Made by a program: the position numbers and the translations under genes. 64,000 nucleotides of DNA, taken from assembly GCA_015655215.1 (NCBI GenBank), contig JAATFL010000012.1:62001-126000 (forward strand), written 5' to 3'. Under the pieces are notes generated by a model. That model was not told the DNA's origin and searched no databases. It saw only the letters and a list, made by a program, of their open reading frames with translations. The stretch comes from Coriobacteriia bacterium. GTDB lineage: Bacteria; Actinomycetota; Coriobacteriia; Coriobacteriales; RUG033. This document shows positions 1 to 9,271 of this stretch, piece after piece (within the stretch, counting starts at the first letter, position 1; each line of letters begins with the position of its first letter).

Positions 1-664
1 ATGGCATTATCTGGAATGGGTCGGCAGTCAGTTCCTCAAGGTCGTTCAAATCGAGGAAACTATCCCATCGGAAGCCTTCATCGCTGAGGTATTGGGTTAG
101 ACGGGTTTCAAACAGCCCAACGGCCTCATCATGGGTGACGATAGGGGGGAGGGTGTCCCAAAAAGAGCGAAATGCAGGGGAGCTGAGAACCTTGTCACGA
201 AAAACAATGAAGAACGTCTGTATGTGTGGGGGAAAGATTCCAGAAGGACTGTATCCTATCGGGTCAAAACTAAATCCAAAGTGCTTGCTGATTCCCCAAA
301 AATCCAGCTCTGGCCGCTGTTCCATGGAGGCAAAGACCGAATCGAATCCGTAAAAGGGGCCGTATGTCGTGAGATTGGTTAAGACAAGCTCGCGGCACAA
401 GGTGATAGACGTCCATCCCAGTGCCTCGATGCCGGTCTTGTAGGCCCAAGCATCATAGCCGATGTTCTCCCGTACGATGACACGTTGGGTATATGATTCG
501 AGAATCTCGACGGTTCGGGGAGACGCGGGCCCGTTGCACACGATGACGAGTGTATCGAGGTTACGGGAGAGTTCATCGAGGTAATACTGTGCATAACGGT
601 CTATGATACCCTGCTCGTCGAAGAAGACGCATACTCCAAGCCGTTTGGCGCCGGGTTCTTCCAT
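1..664 (-). CDS. RgpF-family rhamnan synthesis protein, 5' part only (cut by window edge)
   Basis: Reading the minus strand from an ATG at 664-662 gives an open frame of 221 codons that runs off the left edge. The product starts [19 protein letters not shown] and contains the RgpF landmarks [25 protein letters not shown] and LDFWGIS. These align with ENIGYDFGAW, LCNNSCFGPL and DFWGITAFP in the two complete RgpF paralogues further right. RgpF proteins act in synthesis or modification of rhamnose-glucose polysaccharides of Gram-positive walls. This copy starts directly in what is the C-terminal half of the other two, so it is a more divergent or single-domain member. It is divergent from rfbA, separated by about 290 bp. 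The family call is firm; the acceptor and linkage are unknown. Confidence 0.85.
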   Translation of the reverse strand, partial: MEEPGAKRLGVCVFFDEQGIIDRYAQYYLDELSRNLDTLVIVCNGPASPRTVEILESYTQRVIVRENIGYDAWAYKTGIEALGWTSITLCRELVLTNLTTYGPFYGFDSVFASMEQRPELDFWGISKHFGFSFDPIGYSPSGIFPPHIQTFFIVFRDKVLSSPAFRSFWDTLPPIVTHDEAVGLFETRLTQYLSDEGFRWDSFLDLNDLEELTADPFQIMP

Positions 665-862
665 CGCGTCCGCCTCATGATTCCCCCATTTGGATGGGTG
701 TCAGTATCGCACTCTTGTCTTGATGGATCTATTCTAGCGCATGGGCAAGGGTTGCGTTATATGATCCTTTTGCGGGGTGATCGAGATACCGTTCCCAGCG
801 TACAGGTGGACGTGTCACAGGATACTGTCACGGAGTTGGATGGGAACCTTGCGCACAATTCC

Positions 863-871
863 TGGTATGAT
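863..871 (+). promoter_or_regulatory. Possible extended -10 promoter upstream of rfbA
   Basis: The sequence TGGTATGAT matches the extended -10 pattern TGnTATnAT, and it lies about 85 bases before the rfbA start. No convincing -35 hexamer sits 16-18 bases upstream, which extended -10 promoters can tolerate. A second TATGAT is at 760-765. The 291-base gap between the divergent RgpF gene and rfbA shows no other feature. Confidence 0.3.
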
Positions 872-955
872 TGCATACCGGTCAGAATGGATTACAGATG
901 TTGCTTACAGGCTTGTATTTCTACACAGGGAATATGGGCTATTGGAGGTAATCAC

Positions 956-1852
956 ATGAAAGGTATCATCCTTGCTGGCGGTTCGGGCACGCGTCTGTAC
1001 CCGCTTACCACGGTGACATCCAAACAGTTACTGCCGGTTTATGACAAGCCGATGGTCTACTATCCGCTCTCCACGCTCATGCTCGCAGGTATTCGTGACA
1101 TACTCATCATATCTACACCACAGGACCTGCCGAATTTTAAGTCTCTCCTCAAGGATGGCTCCGAGTTCGGCATTAACCTCACCTATGCCGAGCAGCTGAG
1201 CCCCGATGGTCTCGCGCAGGCCTTCGTCATAGGTGAGGAGTTCGTCGCCGGAGACGCCTGCGCATTGGTATTGGGAGATAACATCTTCTTCGGTAACGGC
1301 TTGGGTAGGCACTTACGTCGTGCGGCGGGCATCGAACGCGGTGCGACGGTCTTTGGCTACTACGTTGACGATCCTGAGCGCTTCGGCGTTGTTGAGTTCG
1401 ATGCGAGCAACCATGCTATTTCCATTGAGGAGAAACCTACGCATCCCAAATCGAATTATGCCGTGACCGGTCTCTATTTTTATGATAGCCGTGTCTGTGA
1501 ACTCGCCCATCAGGTCAAGAGATCCGCCCGCGGAGAATATGAGATTACCGACCTCAATCGTATGTATCTCGAGGCAGATGAACTTGATGTGGTCACGCTG
1601 GGACGTGGCTATGCATGGCTTGATACGGGCACCATGGAGTCACTGTATCGCGCCGGAGAGTTCGTGCGCGTGGTTGAGGGGCGAGAAGGCCTCATGATCT
1701 CCGCCATCGAGGAGATTGCCTATACCAATGGGTGGATCGACCGCGATACACTACTGATTTCAGCTCAACGTTATGGCAAATCGCCATATGGCGCCCATCT
1801 TATGAAGGTTGCCAATAATGAGATTCTCAGCAGTGCGGAGGGCGTGCTTTAG
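956..1852 (+). CDS. rfbA: Glucose-1-phosphate thymidylyltransferase
   Basis: Makes dTDP-glucose from glucose-1-phosphate and dTTP, the first step of dTDP-L-rhamnose synthesis, in the cytosol. The N-terminus carries the nucleotidyltransferase signature [11 protein letters not shown] followed by [12 protein letters not shown], and the family motif LGDNIFFG lies near residue 110. The frame is open upstream to 677, but the ATG at 956 is preferred because GGAGG lies just before it and the protein then begins exactly at the conserved MKGIILAGG, giving the usual length of about 298 residues. It is followed with no gap by rfbD, so the rhamnose genes form one operon in the order A-D-B-C. Confidence 0.95.
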   Translation: MKGIILAGGSGTRLYPLTTVTSKQLLPVYDKPMVYYPLSTLMLAGIRDILIISTPQDLPNFKSLLKDGSEFGINLTYAEQLSPDGLAQAFVIGEEFVAGDACALVLGDNIFFGNGLGRHLRRAAGIERGATVFGYYVDDPERFGVVEFDASNHAISIEEKPTHPKSNYAVTGLYFYDSRVCELAHQVKRSARGEYEITDLNRMYLEADELDVVTLGRGYAWLDTGTMESLYRAGEFVRVVEGREGLMISAIEEIAYTNGWIDRDTLLISAQRYGKSPYGAHLMKVANNEILSSAEGVL

Positions 1853-2746
1853 ATGCGGATTCTGATAACGGGGGCGCAAGGCCAACTCGGCAACGAACTG
1901 CGTCGCCTTCTTACAAGCGGGCAAGCTGAGATAGGCCCCATTCCCCTCGCCTATGAGGGAGCCGAGGTAAGTTACGCGAATCATGGATCACTCGACATCA
2001 CCGATGCCGCCGCCGTGAGCAGTTATGTGGGGGAGGGACATTTCGACCTCGTCGTCAATTGCGCAGCGATGACCAATGTCGATGCTTGTGAAACCAATCG
2101 CGCGAGTGCTTTCGCCCTCAACGCGCAGGCACCTCGCAACCTGGCATGTGCTGCGAGGATGGCGGGGTCAAAATTGGTGCAGGTCTCCACTGACTACGTG
2201 TTCTCGGGTACCGACTCCGCCAAGCGTCTGGAGTCCGATCCGTGCAATCCCCAGAGTGTCTACGGGGAGAGCAAGCTCGCTGGAGAGCAAGCTGTGCTTG
2301 ACGAGTGTCCACGGTCGTTTGTGGTGCGTACCGCTTGGCTCTATGGGTACAAAGGACACAACTTCGTAAAGACGATGCTCAAAGCAGGGCGCGAGAGAGG
2401 AGAAGCGAAGGTGGTCGACGACCAGTGCGGGAATCCTACCAACGCCAATGACCTCGCCTACGAGATCCTCAAGATAGCCGAGACCGACAATTATGGCATC
2501 TACCACTGCACCAATGACGGCACTGTCTCGTGGTATGGGTTCACCCAGGCTATCTACAAAGACGCTGGCATCGATGTCGATCTCAGGCCCTGCACCACCG
2601 ACGAGTTCCCGCGCCCGGCCAAGCGTCCGGCGTTCTCTTCGCTTGACAACGCGCATTTGCGTGCGACCATCGGTGATGAGATGCGTTCTTGGCAAGATGC
2701 ATTGGCTACCTATATACATAATCTTGACGAATTGGGAGACAAGTAA
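1853..2746 (+). CDS. rfbD: dTDP-4-dehydrorhamnose reductase
   Basis: Catalyses the last step of dTDP-L-rhamnose synthesis, NADPH-dependent reduction of dTDP-4-keto-L-rhamnose. The 297-residue protein opens with a Rossmann glycine motif (GAQGQLG), carries VSTDYVF, and has the extended-SDR catalytic tyrosine and lysine in YGESKLAGE near residues 139-143. The ATG directly follows the rfbA stop, indicating translational coupling. It is placed second in the operon, before rfbB and rfbC, although its reaction comes last. Confidence 0.95.
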   Translation: MRILITGAQGQLGNELRRLLTSGQAEIGPIPLAYEGAEVSYANHGSLDITDAAAVSSYVGEGHFDLVVNCAAMTNVDACETNRASAFALNAQAPRNLACAARMAGSKLVQVSTDYVFSGTDSAKRLESDPCNPQSVYGESKLAGEQAVLDECPRSFVVRTAWLYGYKGHNFVKTMLKAGRERGEAKVVDDQCGNPTNANDLAYEILKIAETDNYGIYHCTNDGTVSWYGFTQAIYKDAGIDVDLRPCTTDEFPRPAKRPAFSSLDNAHLRATIGDEMRSWQDALATYIHNLDELGDK

Positions 2747-3802
2747 GTGAAAACCTATCTGGTCACCGGCGGTGCCGGCTTCATCGGATCGAACTTTGTG
2801 CTCTATATGCTCGGTACATACGATGACATTCGTATCGTCAACGTCGATAAACTCACCTATGCGGGCAACCTTGAGAACCTTGCTTCTTTGAAGGGTGATG
2901 AGCGTCATATCTTTTCACAGACCGACATCTGCGATAAAAGTGCCCTTGAGAAGTTGTTTTCGGAGTATGAGGTGGATTATGTGGTCAACTTCGCTGCCGA
3001 GAGCCATGTCGACCGCTCCATCCTCATCCCTGAGCTTTTTGCGCAAACCAACGTCATGGGTACGGTGACGCTCCTCGACGTTGCAAAGCGAGCATGGGAA
3101 CAAACCGATGGCACGTTTGGCGATCATCGTTATCTGCAGGTGTCCACCGATGAGGTGTATGGCTCGCTTGGTGCGGAGGGGTATTTCAAGGAGACGACAC
3201 CCCTTGACCCCCATAGTCCATATTCGGCATCGAAGGCTTCAGCTGATCTTTTCGTGAAGGCGTACGGAGATACCTACCGGTTCCCCGCCAACATCACACG
3301 ATGCTCCAACAACTACGGTCCGTTCCAATTCCCCGAGAAGCTTATCCCCCTCGTGATCAACAATGCACTCGACCATAAAAGTCTACCCATCTACGGAGAC
3401 GGCATGAACGTACGTGACTGGCTCTATGTGGAGGATCATTGCAAGGCCATCGACCTTGTGTTGCACAAGGGCGTCTTGCGCGAGGTTTACAACGTGGGTG
3501 GACATAACGAGCGTTCCAATAACTTCATCGTTCACAGGGTTATCGAGTACATCCATGACCATGTCGATGCCGAGGTCACCGATACGCTCATCACCTATGT
3601 CGAAGACCGCAAGGGGCATGACCGACGTTATGGTATTGACCCCGAGAAGATCAAAGATGACCTTGGCTGGTATCCGGCGACCACCTTCGAGGTGGGTATC
3701 GAGAAGACCATTGAATGGTACCTCAAGAACAAGGTTTGGATGGAGCATGTTACGTCAGGTGCATATCAGGGTTACTACGAGAAGATGTATCGCAACCGTT
3801 AG
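2747..3802 (+). CDS. rfbB: dTDP-glucose 4,6-dehydratase
   Basis: Converts dTDP-glucose to dTDP-4-keto-6-deoxyglucose with bound NAD. The sequence shows the NAD motif GGAGFIGSN at the N-terminus, AAESHVDRSI, STDEVYGSLG, and the catalytic YxxxK as YSASKASADL. Length is 351 residues, normal for the family. The start is a GTG immediately after the rfbD stop. The gene sits third in the rhamnose operon; a 51-base spacer then leads to rfbC. Confidence 0.95.
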   Translation: MKTYLVTGGAGFIGSNFVLYMLGTYDDIRIVNVDKLTYAGNLENLASLKGDERHIFSQTDICDKSALEKLFSEYEVDYVVNFAAESHVDRSILIPELFAQTNVMGTVTLLDVAKRAWEQTDGTFGDHRYLQVSTDEVYGSLGAEGYFKETTPLDPHSPYSASKASADLFVKAYGDTYRFPANITRCSNNYGPFQFPEKLIPLVINNALDHKSLPIYGDGMNVRDWLYVEDHCKAIDLVLHKGVLREVYNVGGHNERSNNFIVHRVIEYIHDHVDAEVTDTLITYVEDRKGHDRRYGIDPEKIKDDLGWYPATTFEVGIEKTIEWYLKNKVWMEHVTSGAYQGYYEKMYRNR

Positions 3803-3853
3803 ACATTTCAGAGACCCGCTGGTCACACATAGGAAAGAGGAGGGTTATCCAAC

Positions 3854-4408
3854 TTGAGCAACTTCATATTCCACAAGACTGCCATCGACGATGTCTTTAT
3901 CATCGAGCCTAAGGTGTTTGGCGATGACCGTGGATATTTCATGGAGACCTATCATTTCGAGGACTTCAAAGCTGCAGGGATCCCCAATGTCTTCGTACAA
4001 GATAACCAATCAAAATCGAGCAAAGGTGTGTTACGAGGCCTTCATTTCCAAACGGAAGGATTCTCGCAGGCTAAGCTTGTGCGTGTCATCTCAGGTGAGG
4101 TCTATGATGTTGCTGTTGACATCCGCAAAGGTAGCGCCACGTTTGGGAAGTACGTGGGTGTGACCTTATCTGCCGAGAACAAGAGGCAATTCTTCATTCC
4201 CAAGCATTTCGCCCACGGCTTCCTCGTGCTTTCCCACGAGGCGGAGTTTGTCTACAAGTGTGATGCCCTCTATGCCCCTGAGCACGATGCCGGCATCATG
4301 TGGAACGACCCTGAGATCGGTATCGAGTGGCCGGACGTGGATGTGCCCTTGCTACTCTCCGAGAAGGATGGCAAGCACCCAAGGCTGCAGGATATCGACT
4401 GGCAGTAA
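3854..4408 (+). CDS. rfbC: dTDP-4-dehydrorhamnose 3,5-epimerase
   Basis: Epimerises dTDP-4-keto-6-deoxyglucose to dTDP-4-keto-L-rhamnose. The 184-residue cupin-fold protein has the family landmarks GYFMETYH, VQDNQSKS, GVLRGLHFQ with the catalytic histidine, and the second conserved histidine motif KHFAHGFLVL. Translation appears to start at a TTG preceded by a strong purine-rich ribosome site (GAGGAGGG). With rfbA, rfbD and rfbB it completes the dTDP-L-rhamnose pathway within the window. Confidence 0.94.
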   Translation: MSNFIFHKTAIDDVFIIEPKVFGDDRGYFMETYHFEDFKAAGIPNVFVQDNQSKSSKGVLRGLHFQTEGFSQAKLVRVISGEVYDVAVDIRKGSATFGKYVGVTLSAENKRQFFIPKHFAHGFLVLSHEAEFVYKCDALYAPEHDAGIMWNDPEIGIEWPDVDVPLLLSEKDGKHPRLQDIDWQ

Positions 4409-4444
4409 ACCGTTGTGCCAACGCTTGGTTAGAGAGGCATGTGA

Positions 4445-5227
4445 GTGAACCCTATCATTGCTATTCGGGAATTCAAGAAACATAATTTCTTACTCTATTA
4501 CCTGACTGCCCGGGACTTTAAAGTCAAGTACCGCCGTTCAGTCCTTGGTATATTCTGGAGTGTACTGAACCCTTTGCTGATGATGATCATTCTGTCATTG
4601 GTGTTCTCAAGCATCTTCAGGGCTGATATCGCAAATTTTCCCGTGTATTTGATATTGGGCCAATCCTTATTCCAATTCATGTCAGAAGGTTCTTCATCGG
4701 CTATGAGTTCTATTTTGGCGAATGCGCCACTTATTAAGAAAGTGTACATCCCTAAATACATCTTTCCTTTGGAAAAGGTCATCTTCGCATTCGTCAACTT
4801 CGTGGTTTCCCTCGTAGCCGTCGCCCTCGTCATGCTCGTCTTCAAGGTTGTTCCAAGCTGGCAGATTGTTTTTTTGCCCCTTCTCCTTGTCTACATGATG
4901 CTGTTTACGCTTGGTCTTGGACTGCTTCTGAGTGCCTTGGCAGTGTTCTTCAGGGATATCATCCATCTCTATGGTGTCCTGGTTACGGCATGGACATATC
5001 TCACACCGCTGTTCTATCCTATCTCGATGCTTCCCGATTGGCTCCAACAAGCATTGCAGTTTAACCCTATGCTGCATTACGTTAATTATTTCCGTGATAT
5101 CTTACTCTATCATACAGCCCCAACGCTTCTTGAGAATCTCATCTGCATAGTGTTCGCCGTTGTAACCCTTGTCATTGGCTTGTTCGCCTTTAGGAAGAGT
5201 CAAGATAAGTTCATCTTGCATGTATAA
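4445..5227 (+). CDS. ABC-2 type polysaccharide export permease (Wzm/RgpC-like)
   Basis: An integral membrane permease that moves a lipid-linked glycan across the cytoplasmic membrane. The 260-residue protein has about six hydrophobic segments and the ABC-2 hallmark near the N-terminus (FKVKYRRSVLGIFWSVLNPLL), followed by FPVYLILGQSLF. The GTG start fits the GAGAGG just upstream; the alternative GTG four bases earlier is in another frame. The stop is 10 bases before the ATPase gene, its obvious partner. Base composition is lower in GC than most of the window. The association with rhamnose genes and RgpF proteins points to export of a rhamnose-rich wall polysaccharide, as RgpC/RgpD do in streptococci; the substrate itself is inferred. 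Confidence 0.9.
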   Translation: MNPIIAIREFKKHNFLLYYLTARDFKVKYRRSVLGIFWSVLNPLLMMIILSLVFSSIFRADIANFPVYLILGQSLFQFMSEGSSSAMSSILANAPLIKKVYIPKYIFPLEKVIFAFVNFVVSLVAVALVMLVFKVVPSWQIVFLPLLLVYMMLFTLGLGLLLSALAVFFRDIIHLYGVLVTAWTYLTPLFYPISMLPDWLQQALQFNPMLHYVNYFRDILLYHTAPTLLENLICIVFAVVTLVIGLFAFRKSQDKFILHV

Positions 5228-5237
5228 GGAGTAAGTC

Positions 5238-6038
5238 ATGAGCGAGCAAGACATCGAGGCGAAATCAAATGGTACGATGTGCAAGTCACATGCTATCTAT
5301 GATGAGGATATGGTTGTCGTCACCCATGCTTCCATGCATTTCAACCTGTCATCCGAGATAGTCGATAACGTTAAGGATTATTTTATCAAGCTTGTGCAAC
5401 GCAAGTTGTTCTATCAGGATTTTACCGCTGTTGACGATATCTCGTTCAATGTTAAGAAAGGTGAGGTTTTCGGTATAATCGGCACCAATGGGTCCGGTAA
5501 GTCCACGATGCTTAAGATGATCTCGGGCGTGCTCAAACCAACGACGGGTACTATAGAGGTTCGTGGTAACATCTCACCCCTCATCGAGTTGGGGGCGGGG
5601 TTCGACCCTGAGTTGACAGCACGCGAGAACGTTTATCTTAACGGAGCCATCCTTGGCTATAACAAGAAGTTCCTTGATGACCATTTTGAGCAAATCGTCG
5701 AGTTTGCCGAGTTGCATGACTTCATGGACGTTCCCATCAAGAATTACTCATCCGGTATGGTGGCTCGTATCGGTTTCGCCATCGCCACAGTGGTAAAACC
5801 CGACATCCTCATCGTTGACGAGATTCTCTCCGTGGGTGATTTCCTTTTCCAGGAGAAGTGCGAGAACCGAATCAACGAGCTTATGGATGGTGGTACGACG
5901 GTCATCATCGTCTCACATTCGATAGAGCAGATTGAGCGTCTGTGTGATCGGGCACTGTGGATCGAAAAAAGCAAACAGCGTATGTTGGGACCAGTAGATG
6001 AAGTGTGCGAGATGTACCGAGCACACGCGGGGGATTGA
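5238..6038 (+). CDS. ABC transporter ATP-binding protein for polysaccharide export (Wzt/RgpD-like)
   Basis: Cytosolic ATPase that drives the permease encoded just upstream. The 266-residue sequence shows Walker A GTNGSGKST near residues 82-90, the ABC signature YSSGM near 168, Walker B ILIVDEI near 190 and the switch histidine in VSHSIEQ near 224. The N-terminus before the ATPase core (MHFNLSSEIVDNVKDYF) is typical of teichoic acid and O-antigen exporters. There is no C-terminal carbohydrate-binding extension, unlike the long Wzt proteins that recognise a capped chain, so any length control must work differently. It ends just before a large hairpin that separates it from the convergent RgpF gene. 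Confidence 0.92.
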   Translation: MSEQDIEAKSNGTMCKSHAIYDEDMVVVTHASMHFNLSSEIVDNVKDYFIKLVQRKLFYQDFTAVDDISFNVKKGEVFGIIGTNGSGKSTMLKMISGVLKPTTGTIEVRGNISPLIELGAGFDPELTARENVYLNGAILGYNKKFLDDHFEQIVEFAELHDFMDVPIKNYSSGMVARIGFAIATVVKPDILIVDEILSVGDFLFQEKCENRINELMDGGTTVIIVSHSIEQIERLCDRALWIEKSKQRMLGPVDEVCEMYRAHAGD

Positions 6039-6062
6039 GAACCGGTAGGTTCGATTGATCCC

Positions 6063-6110
6063 ATCGAGATGCTCCCCATGCTTCGAACGAAGCATGGGGA
6101 GCATCTCGAT
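6063..6110. terminator. 23-bp perfect inverted repeat between convergent genes
   Basis: Positions 6063-6085 are the exact reverse complement of 6088-6110, with only two bases between the arms. The element lies between the stop of the ABC ATPase gene and the last base of the convergent RgpF gene, whose stop codon it touches. It has no clear T-run on either side, so it would act as a strong bidirectional hairpin rather than a textbook intrinsic terminator. Confidence 0.75.
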
Positions 6111-7816
6111 TATCTGCACCCTAAAAGGTCTGAGCCGAGGAATCCTTCGAGCTTCTCGATCTGAGAGGAGCATGCCATCTTGTAACTTTTCTTCTTTACA
6201 AAGGGCATGCCAAGGATGGTCATCTCGTAGGGCCAGGTATACCCGGTTGTCTCGCCGATGTTGGTGGCATAGGATTCCGATGCAGGGCAGAGGACGTTCC
6301 ACGTGAACCCAGCTTCAACCAATGAGGTACTGAGCATCTCCTCACCGTCTTCAATCGCCTTGTCGCGGTCGGTCGGTGTTGCTAGGTTGTTCCAGAATGA
6401 CCAGAACGCAGATGAAGAGAAGACGTTGTGGTGAAATCCGAGGAAAAACGATTGCACGTGATGTCGATGCTCCTCGGATGCGGGAAAGGCCGTGATGCCC
6501 CAGAAATCATAGGTGTCACTACCCTCATCATCCTGGTACTGCCTATCCATCGTGCTGTAGATGTGCTCGAAAGGGATGAGAGGACCAAAGCAACTGTTGT
6601 TGCAGAGGATGAGCTCGTCGAAAGAGCCGCGTGTGAGCAGGGTGCGATGGGAGAGGAGCACCTCTTGCCATGCCCCGAAATCGTAACCGACGTTATCCCG
6701 TTCGATTACCTCATCGGCATAGCGAGATGCTGTCGCACGACCCTGCGCGGAAAGGCCGCCGTTGCTGATGTAGATGATGTGCGTGGCGATTGCCGATAGT
6801 GCGGAAAGATAATGTTCATCAGCGGCCTCCACCTCACCATCGACGTTGAACGCGACGAAGAGTGCGACGCGTTCATGCGTATACGGTGCGTCGGCGGGTG
6901 CCGTGAGGTTGAAGCACTTCTTGGAGTGAAAGCCGTTCGAGCGGGCGAGGTAGGACCATGAGCGCTCGATCACGTGGGCAAGGGTGCTGTCGATCTGGTC
7001 ACCCTCTGCGTCAAAATCGAGAGCGGAGGGATACTGCCCCTCGAAAACTTGGTGTACGGCGCTCACGCGTGCCCAGAACATCGTGCCGGCAGGGAAGTCG
7101 ACGGGACCGGACGTCTGGGGGTTTGGGACGTTGAGGTCCCCAAGCAATTGGAGGATATCTTTCTGATAACGTTTCCAGTAGCGGATGTAGTTCTCGCCCA
7201 AGAGCGGGTAACGTTCAGGGTAGATGATGCCGAGGCGTGGGTCACTCTCGAACGCTTCAAATGTCTCGGCGATGTTCGCCTGGGTTCCAAAAAGGTGCCA
7301 GTAGAGATACCGCCTCCAATCATCACCCCATTCAACCGTCCCACTGTGCTTCGAATGCACGTGGCAGAAATAGTCGTATGCGGCGATATGCGGCCGCAGT
7401 TGCTCGAGGAGGGGGGCGACGTCGCGTCCGCGGTTCGCAAAGACCTCGATGGTAGTGGTTCTTGCGCGGCAGGTACCGGTGAAAGCCGAGCGGATGCGGG
7501 CGGCCTTCTCCTCGGTGTCGGTGGAGATCCAGCAATCGAACGAGTAGGGGATCTCGTTGAGGTTCCCGATCAGTTCCGGGCAGTCCTCAGGATAGAAGAT
7601 GTGCAATTGACAGGCGATGCGAGGGGTACCGTCGGCACGCTCGAAATCTGCATGTGGCTCGCTACCGTAGAAGGGGACAGGCACGGGGGCTTTCCCCTCG
7701 TAGTGGTCAAGACGGCGTTGGATGCGGTGAGGGGAGAGAAAGTTCAGGGTGACGGCGGCGGTCTCCTGGAGACCGTCTTCCGAGAGGTGCTTGAAGAATT
7801 TCCCAACCAATCCCAT
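6110..7816 (-). CDS. RgpF-family rhamnan synthesis protein
   Basis: A 568-residue protein of the RgpF family, which in streptococci takes part in assembling or decorating rhamnose-glucose polysaccharide. Two parts are visible. The N-terminal half (about residues 60-290) contains RIACQLHIFYP, FDCWISTDT, NRGRDVAPLL, VHSKHSGTVEWGD and GIIYPERYPLL. The C-terminal half contains RDNVGYDFGAW, LCNNSCFGPL and DFWGITAFP. It is a close paralogue of the gene at 10283-11944. It lies on the minus strand, opposite to the exporter and glycosyltransferases around it, and diverges from the glycosyltransferase at 8045. No transmembrane segment is obvious. The family call is firm; the exact reaction is not. Confidence 0.88.
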   Translation of the reverse strand: MGLVGKFFKHLSEDGLQETAAVTLNFLSPHRIQRRLDHYEGKAPVPVPFYGSEPHADFERADGTPRIACQLHIFYPEDCPELIGNLNEIPYSFDCWISTDTEEKAARIRSAFTGTCRARTTTIEVFANRGRDVAPLLEQLRPHIAAYDYFCHVHSKHSGTVEWGDDWRRYLYWHLFGTQANIAETFEAFESDPRLGIIYPERYPLLGENYIRYWKRYQKDILQLLGDLNVPNPQTSGPVDFPAGTMFWARVSAVHQVFEGQYPSALDFDAEGDQIDSTLAHVIERSWSYLARSNGFHSKKCFNLTAPADAPYTHERVALFVAFNVDGEVEAADEHYLSALSAIATHIIYISNGGLSAQGRATASRYADEVIERDNVGYDFGAWQEVLLSHRTLLTRGSFDELILCNNSCFGPLIPFEHIYSTMDRQYQDDEGSDTYDFWGITAFPASEEHRHHVQSFFLGFHHNVFSSSAFWSFWNNLATPTDRDKAIEDGEEMLSTSLVEAGFTWNVLCPASESYATNIGETTGYTWPYEMTILGMPFVKKKSYKMACSSQIEKLEGFLGSDLLGCR

Positions 7817-8044
7817 GAGGCGGATTCCTTTCGCTGGGCGTTTCTGGTGGACGAAGGTGAAACACAGCTCTGTCGGCCCTGTAGTATACGTTCTTGGGTA
7901 CCGCTTGTGCGTGGGACCTGGGCTTGGTCGGGGTATGGGATGCGTTCACGCCTCTTGTCCGGGCCGGTGGTGGGTGGGAAGATGGCCTATACTTCGTTAG
8001 ACGCACAACTGCTGGTGGTACGATAAAGGCGAGGAGAGCGCTAC

Positions 8045-9271
8045 GTGAAGAGAATCGCCATCATAACCATGGGCGTTTCGTTGGATGGGGAGAAAGGGTA
8101 TACCCGCTTTCGCTCCCTGGCGGATCTACTGGTGGATGCCGGCTACGATGTCGACCTCATCACCACGACGTTTCAGCATTGGGAGAAGGTCCAACGGGAT
8201 ATCGCGTCGATAGACCGTAGTCGCTATCGATTCAATCTGCGGTTCATCTCCGAGCCGGGGTATCGACGCAACGTCGACCTGCGACGGGTCCGCAGCCATC
8301 GCATCGCCGCCCAAAACCTGACGGACCTTTTGGAGCACGATGGTACCTACGACCTGATCTATTGTGAGATTCCCCCTAACGATGTGGCGCGAGCAGCAGC
8401 TGAATTCGCCTGGACCCACCACATCCCCTTCGTGGTCGATGTGAACGATCTTTGGCCAGAGGCCATGAGGATGGTCGTCGATGTTCCGCTTGTCTGTGGT
8501 ATCGCCTTCCATCCACTCATCCGTGATGCCGAGCGGACCTATGCCCTGGCATCGGGCATCGTGGGAACTTCGGACGAGTATCGCGACCGCCCCGGGGCAC
8601 ATCAATCCCTCGACGTTCCGGCTATCACCGTCTACGTAGGCAACGAGCTCTCCGCCTTCGATGAGGGTGTCCGCCGATATACGAGCGAGTTTGGGAAGCC
8701 CAAGGGTAGGTTCTGGGTCACGTATGCGGGGACCATCGGTACGAGCTATGACATCCGCACGTTGGTAGCCGCCGGCGCCGAGCTGTTGCGCCGTGGGCAT
8801 GAGGACATCACCATCAAGATATTGGGTGATGGTCCTCTCGGTGCGGCCATGCGTGCGCTTGCCCGTGATTGCGGTGCATGCAACGTGGAGTTCCTCGGCT
8901 ACACACCCTATCCCAAGATGGCTGCATGCTTGGCGAACTCCGATGTGTTGGTCAACTCGTTTGTTCGCAAGGCACCACAGAGCATCGCCACCAAGGTAGG
9001 TGACTATCTCGCCGCCGGTAAGCCGATGATCAACACCTGCATGAGCCCTGAGCTGCGAGCAAAGGTGGTGGCCGATGGGTTTGGGGTCAACATCGAACCC
9101 GAGAACGTGCAGGTGCTCGCCGATGCCATAGAATCGCTCGTACGGGATCCTGGTCTTTGCGAGGAGATGGGTCATAGGGCGCGCGTCATCGCCGAGGAGC
9201 AGTTCGACCGTCCGCGCTCATACCAGCGCATCGTCGCCATGGTAACCCAGCTGACGAACGGTACCCGATGA
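8045..9271 (+). CDS. GT4-family glycosyltransferase (WbuB-like)
   Basis: A 408-residue cytosolic glycosyltransferase with the GT-B fold. Landmarks are the N-terminal KRIAIITMG, the VDVNDLWPEAM motif typical of WbuB-like sugar transferases, and a C-terminal nucleotide-binding region with KILGDGPL, EFLGYTPY and KVGDYLAAGKPMI. The GTG start follows a GAGGAG ribosome site. The gene overlaps the next glycosyltransferase by four bases (ATGA), so the two are co-translated. Neighbouring rhamnose and export genes imply that it adds a sugar to the wall glycan; donor and linkage cannot be read from sequence. Confidence 0.85.
   Translation: MKRIAIITMGVSLDGEKGYTRFRSLADLLVDAGYDVDLITTTFQHWEKVQRDIASIDRSRYRFNLRFISEPGYRRNVDLRRVRSHRIAAQNLTDLLEHDGTYDLIYCEIPPNDVARAAAEFAWTHHIPFVVDVNDLWPEAMRMVVDVPLVCGIAFHPLIRDAERTYALASGIVGTSDEYRDRPGAHQSLDVPAITVYVGNELSAFDEGVRRYTSEFGKPKGRFWVTYAGTIGTSYDIRTLVAAGAELLRRGHEDITIKILGDGPLGAAMRALARDCGACNVEFLGYTPYPKMAACLANSDVLVNSFVRKAPQSIATKVGDYLAAGKPMINTCMSPELRAKVVADGFGVNIEPENVQVLADAIESLVRDPGLCEEMGHRARVIAEEQFDRPRSYQRIVAMVTQLTNGTR

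Noticed and set aside
677-955. In-frame N-terminal extension of rfbA.
   Set aside because: It has no homology to the family; a strong ribosome site directly before 956 and the conserved N-terminus fix the start there.
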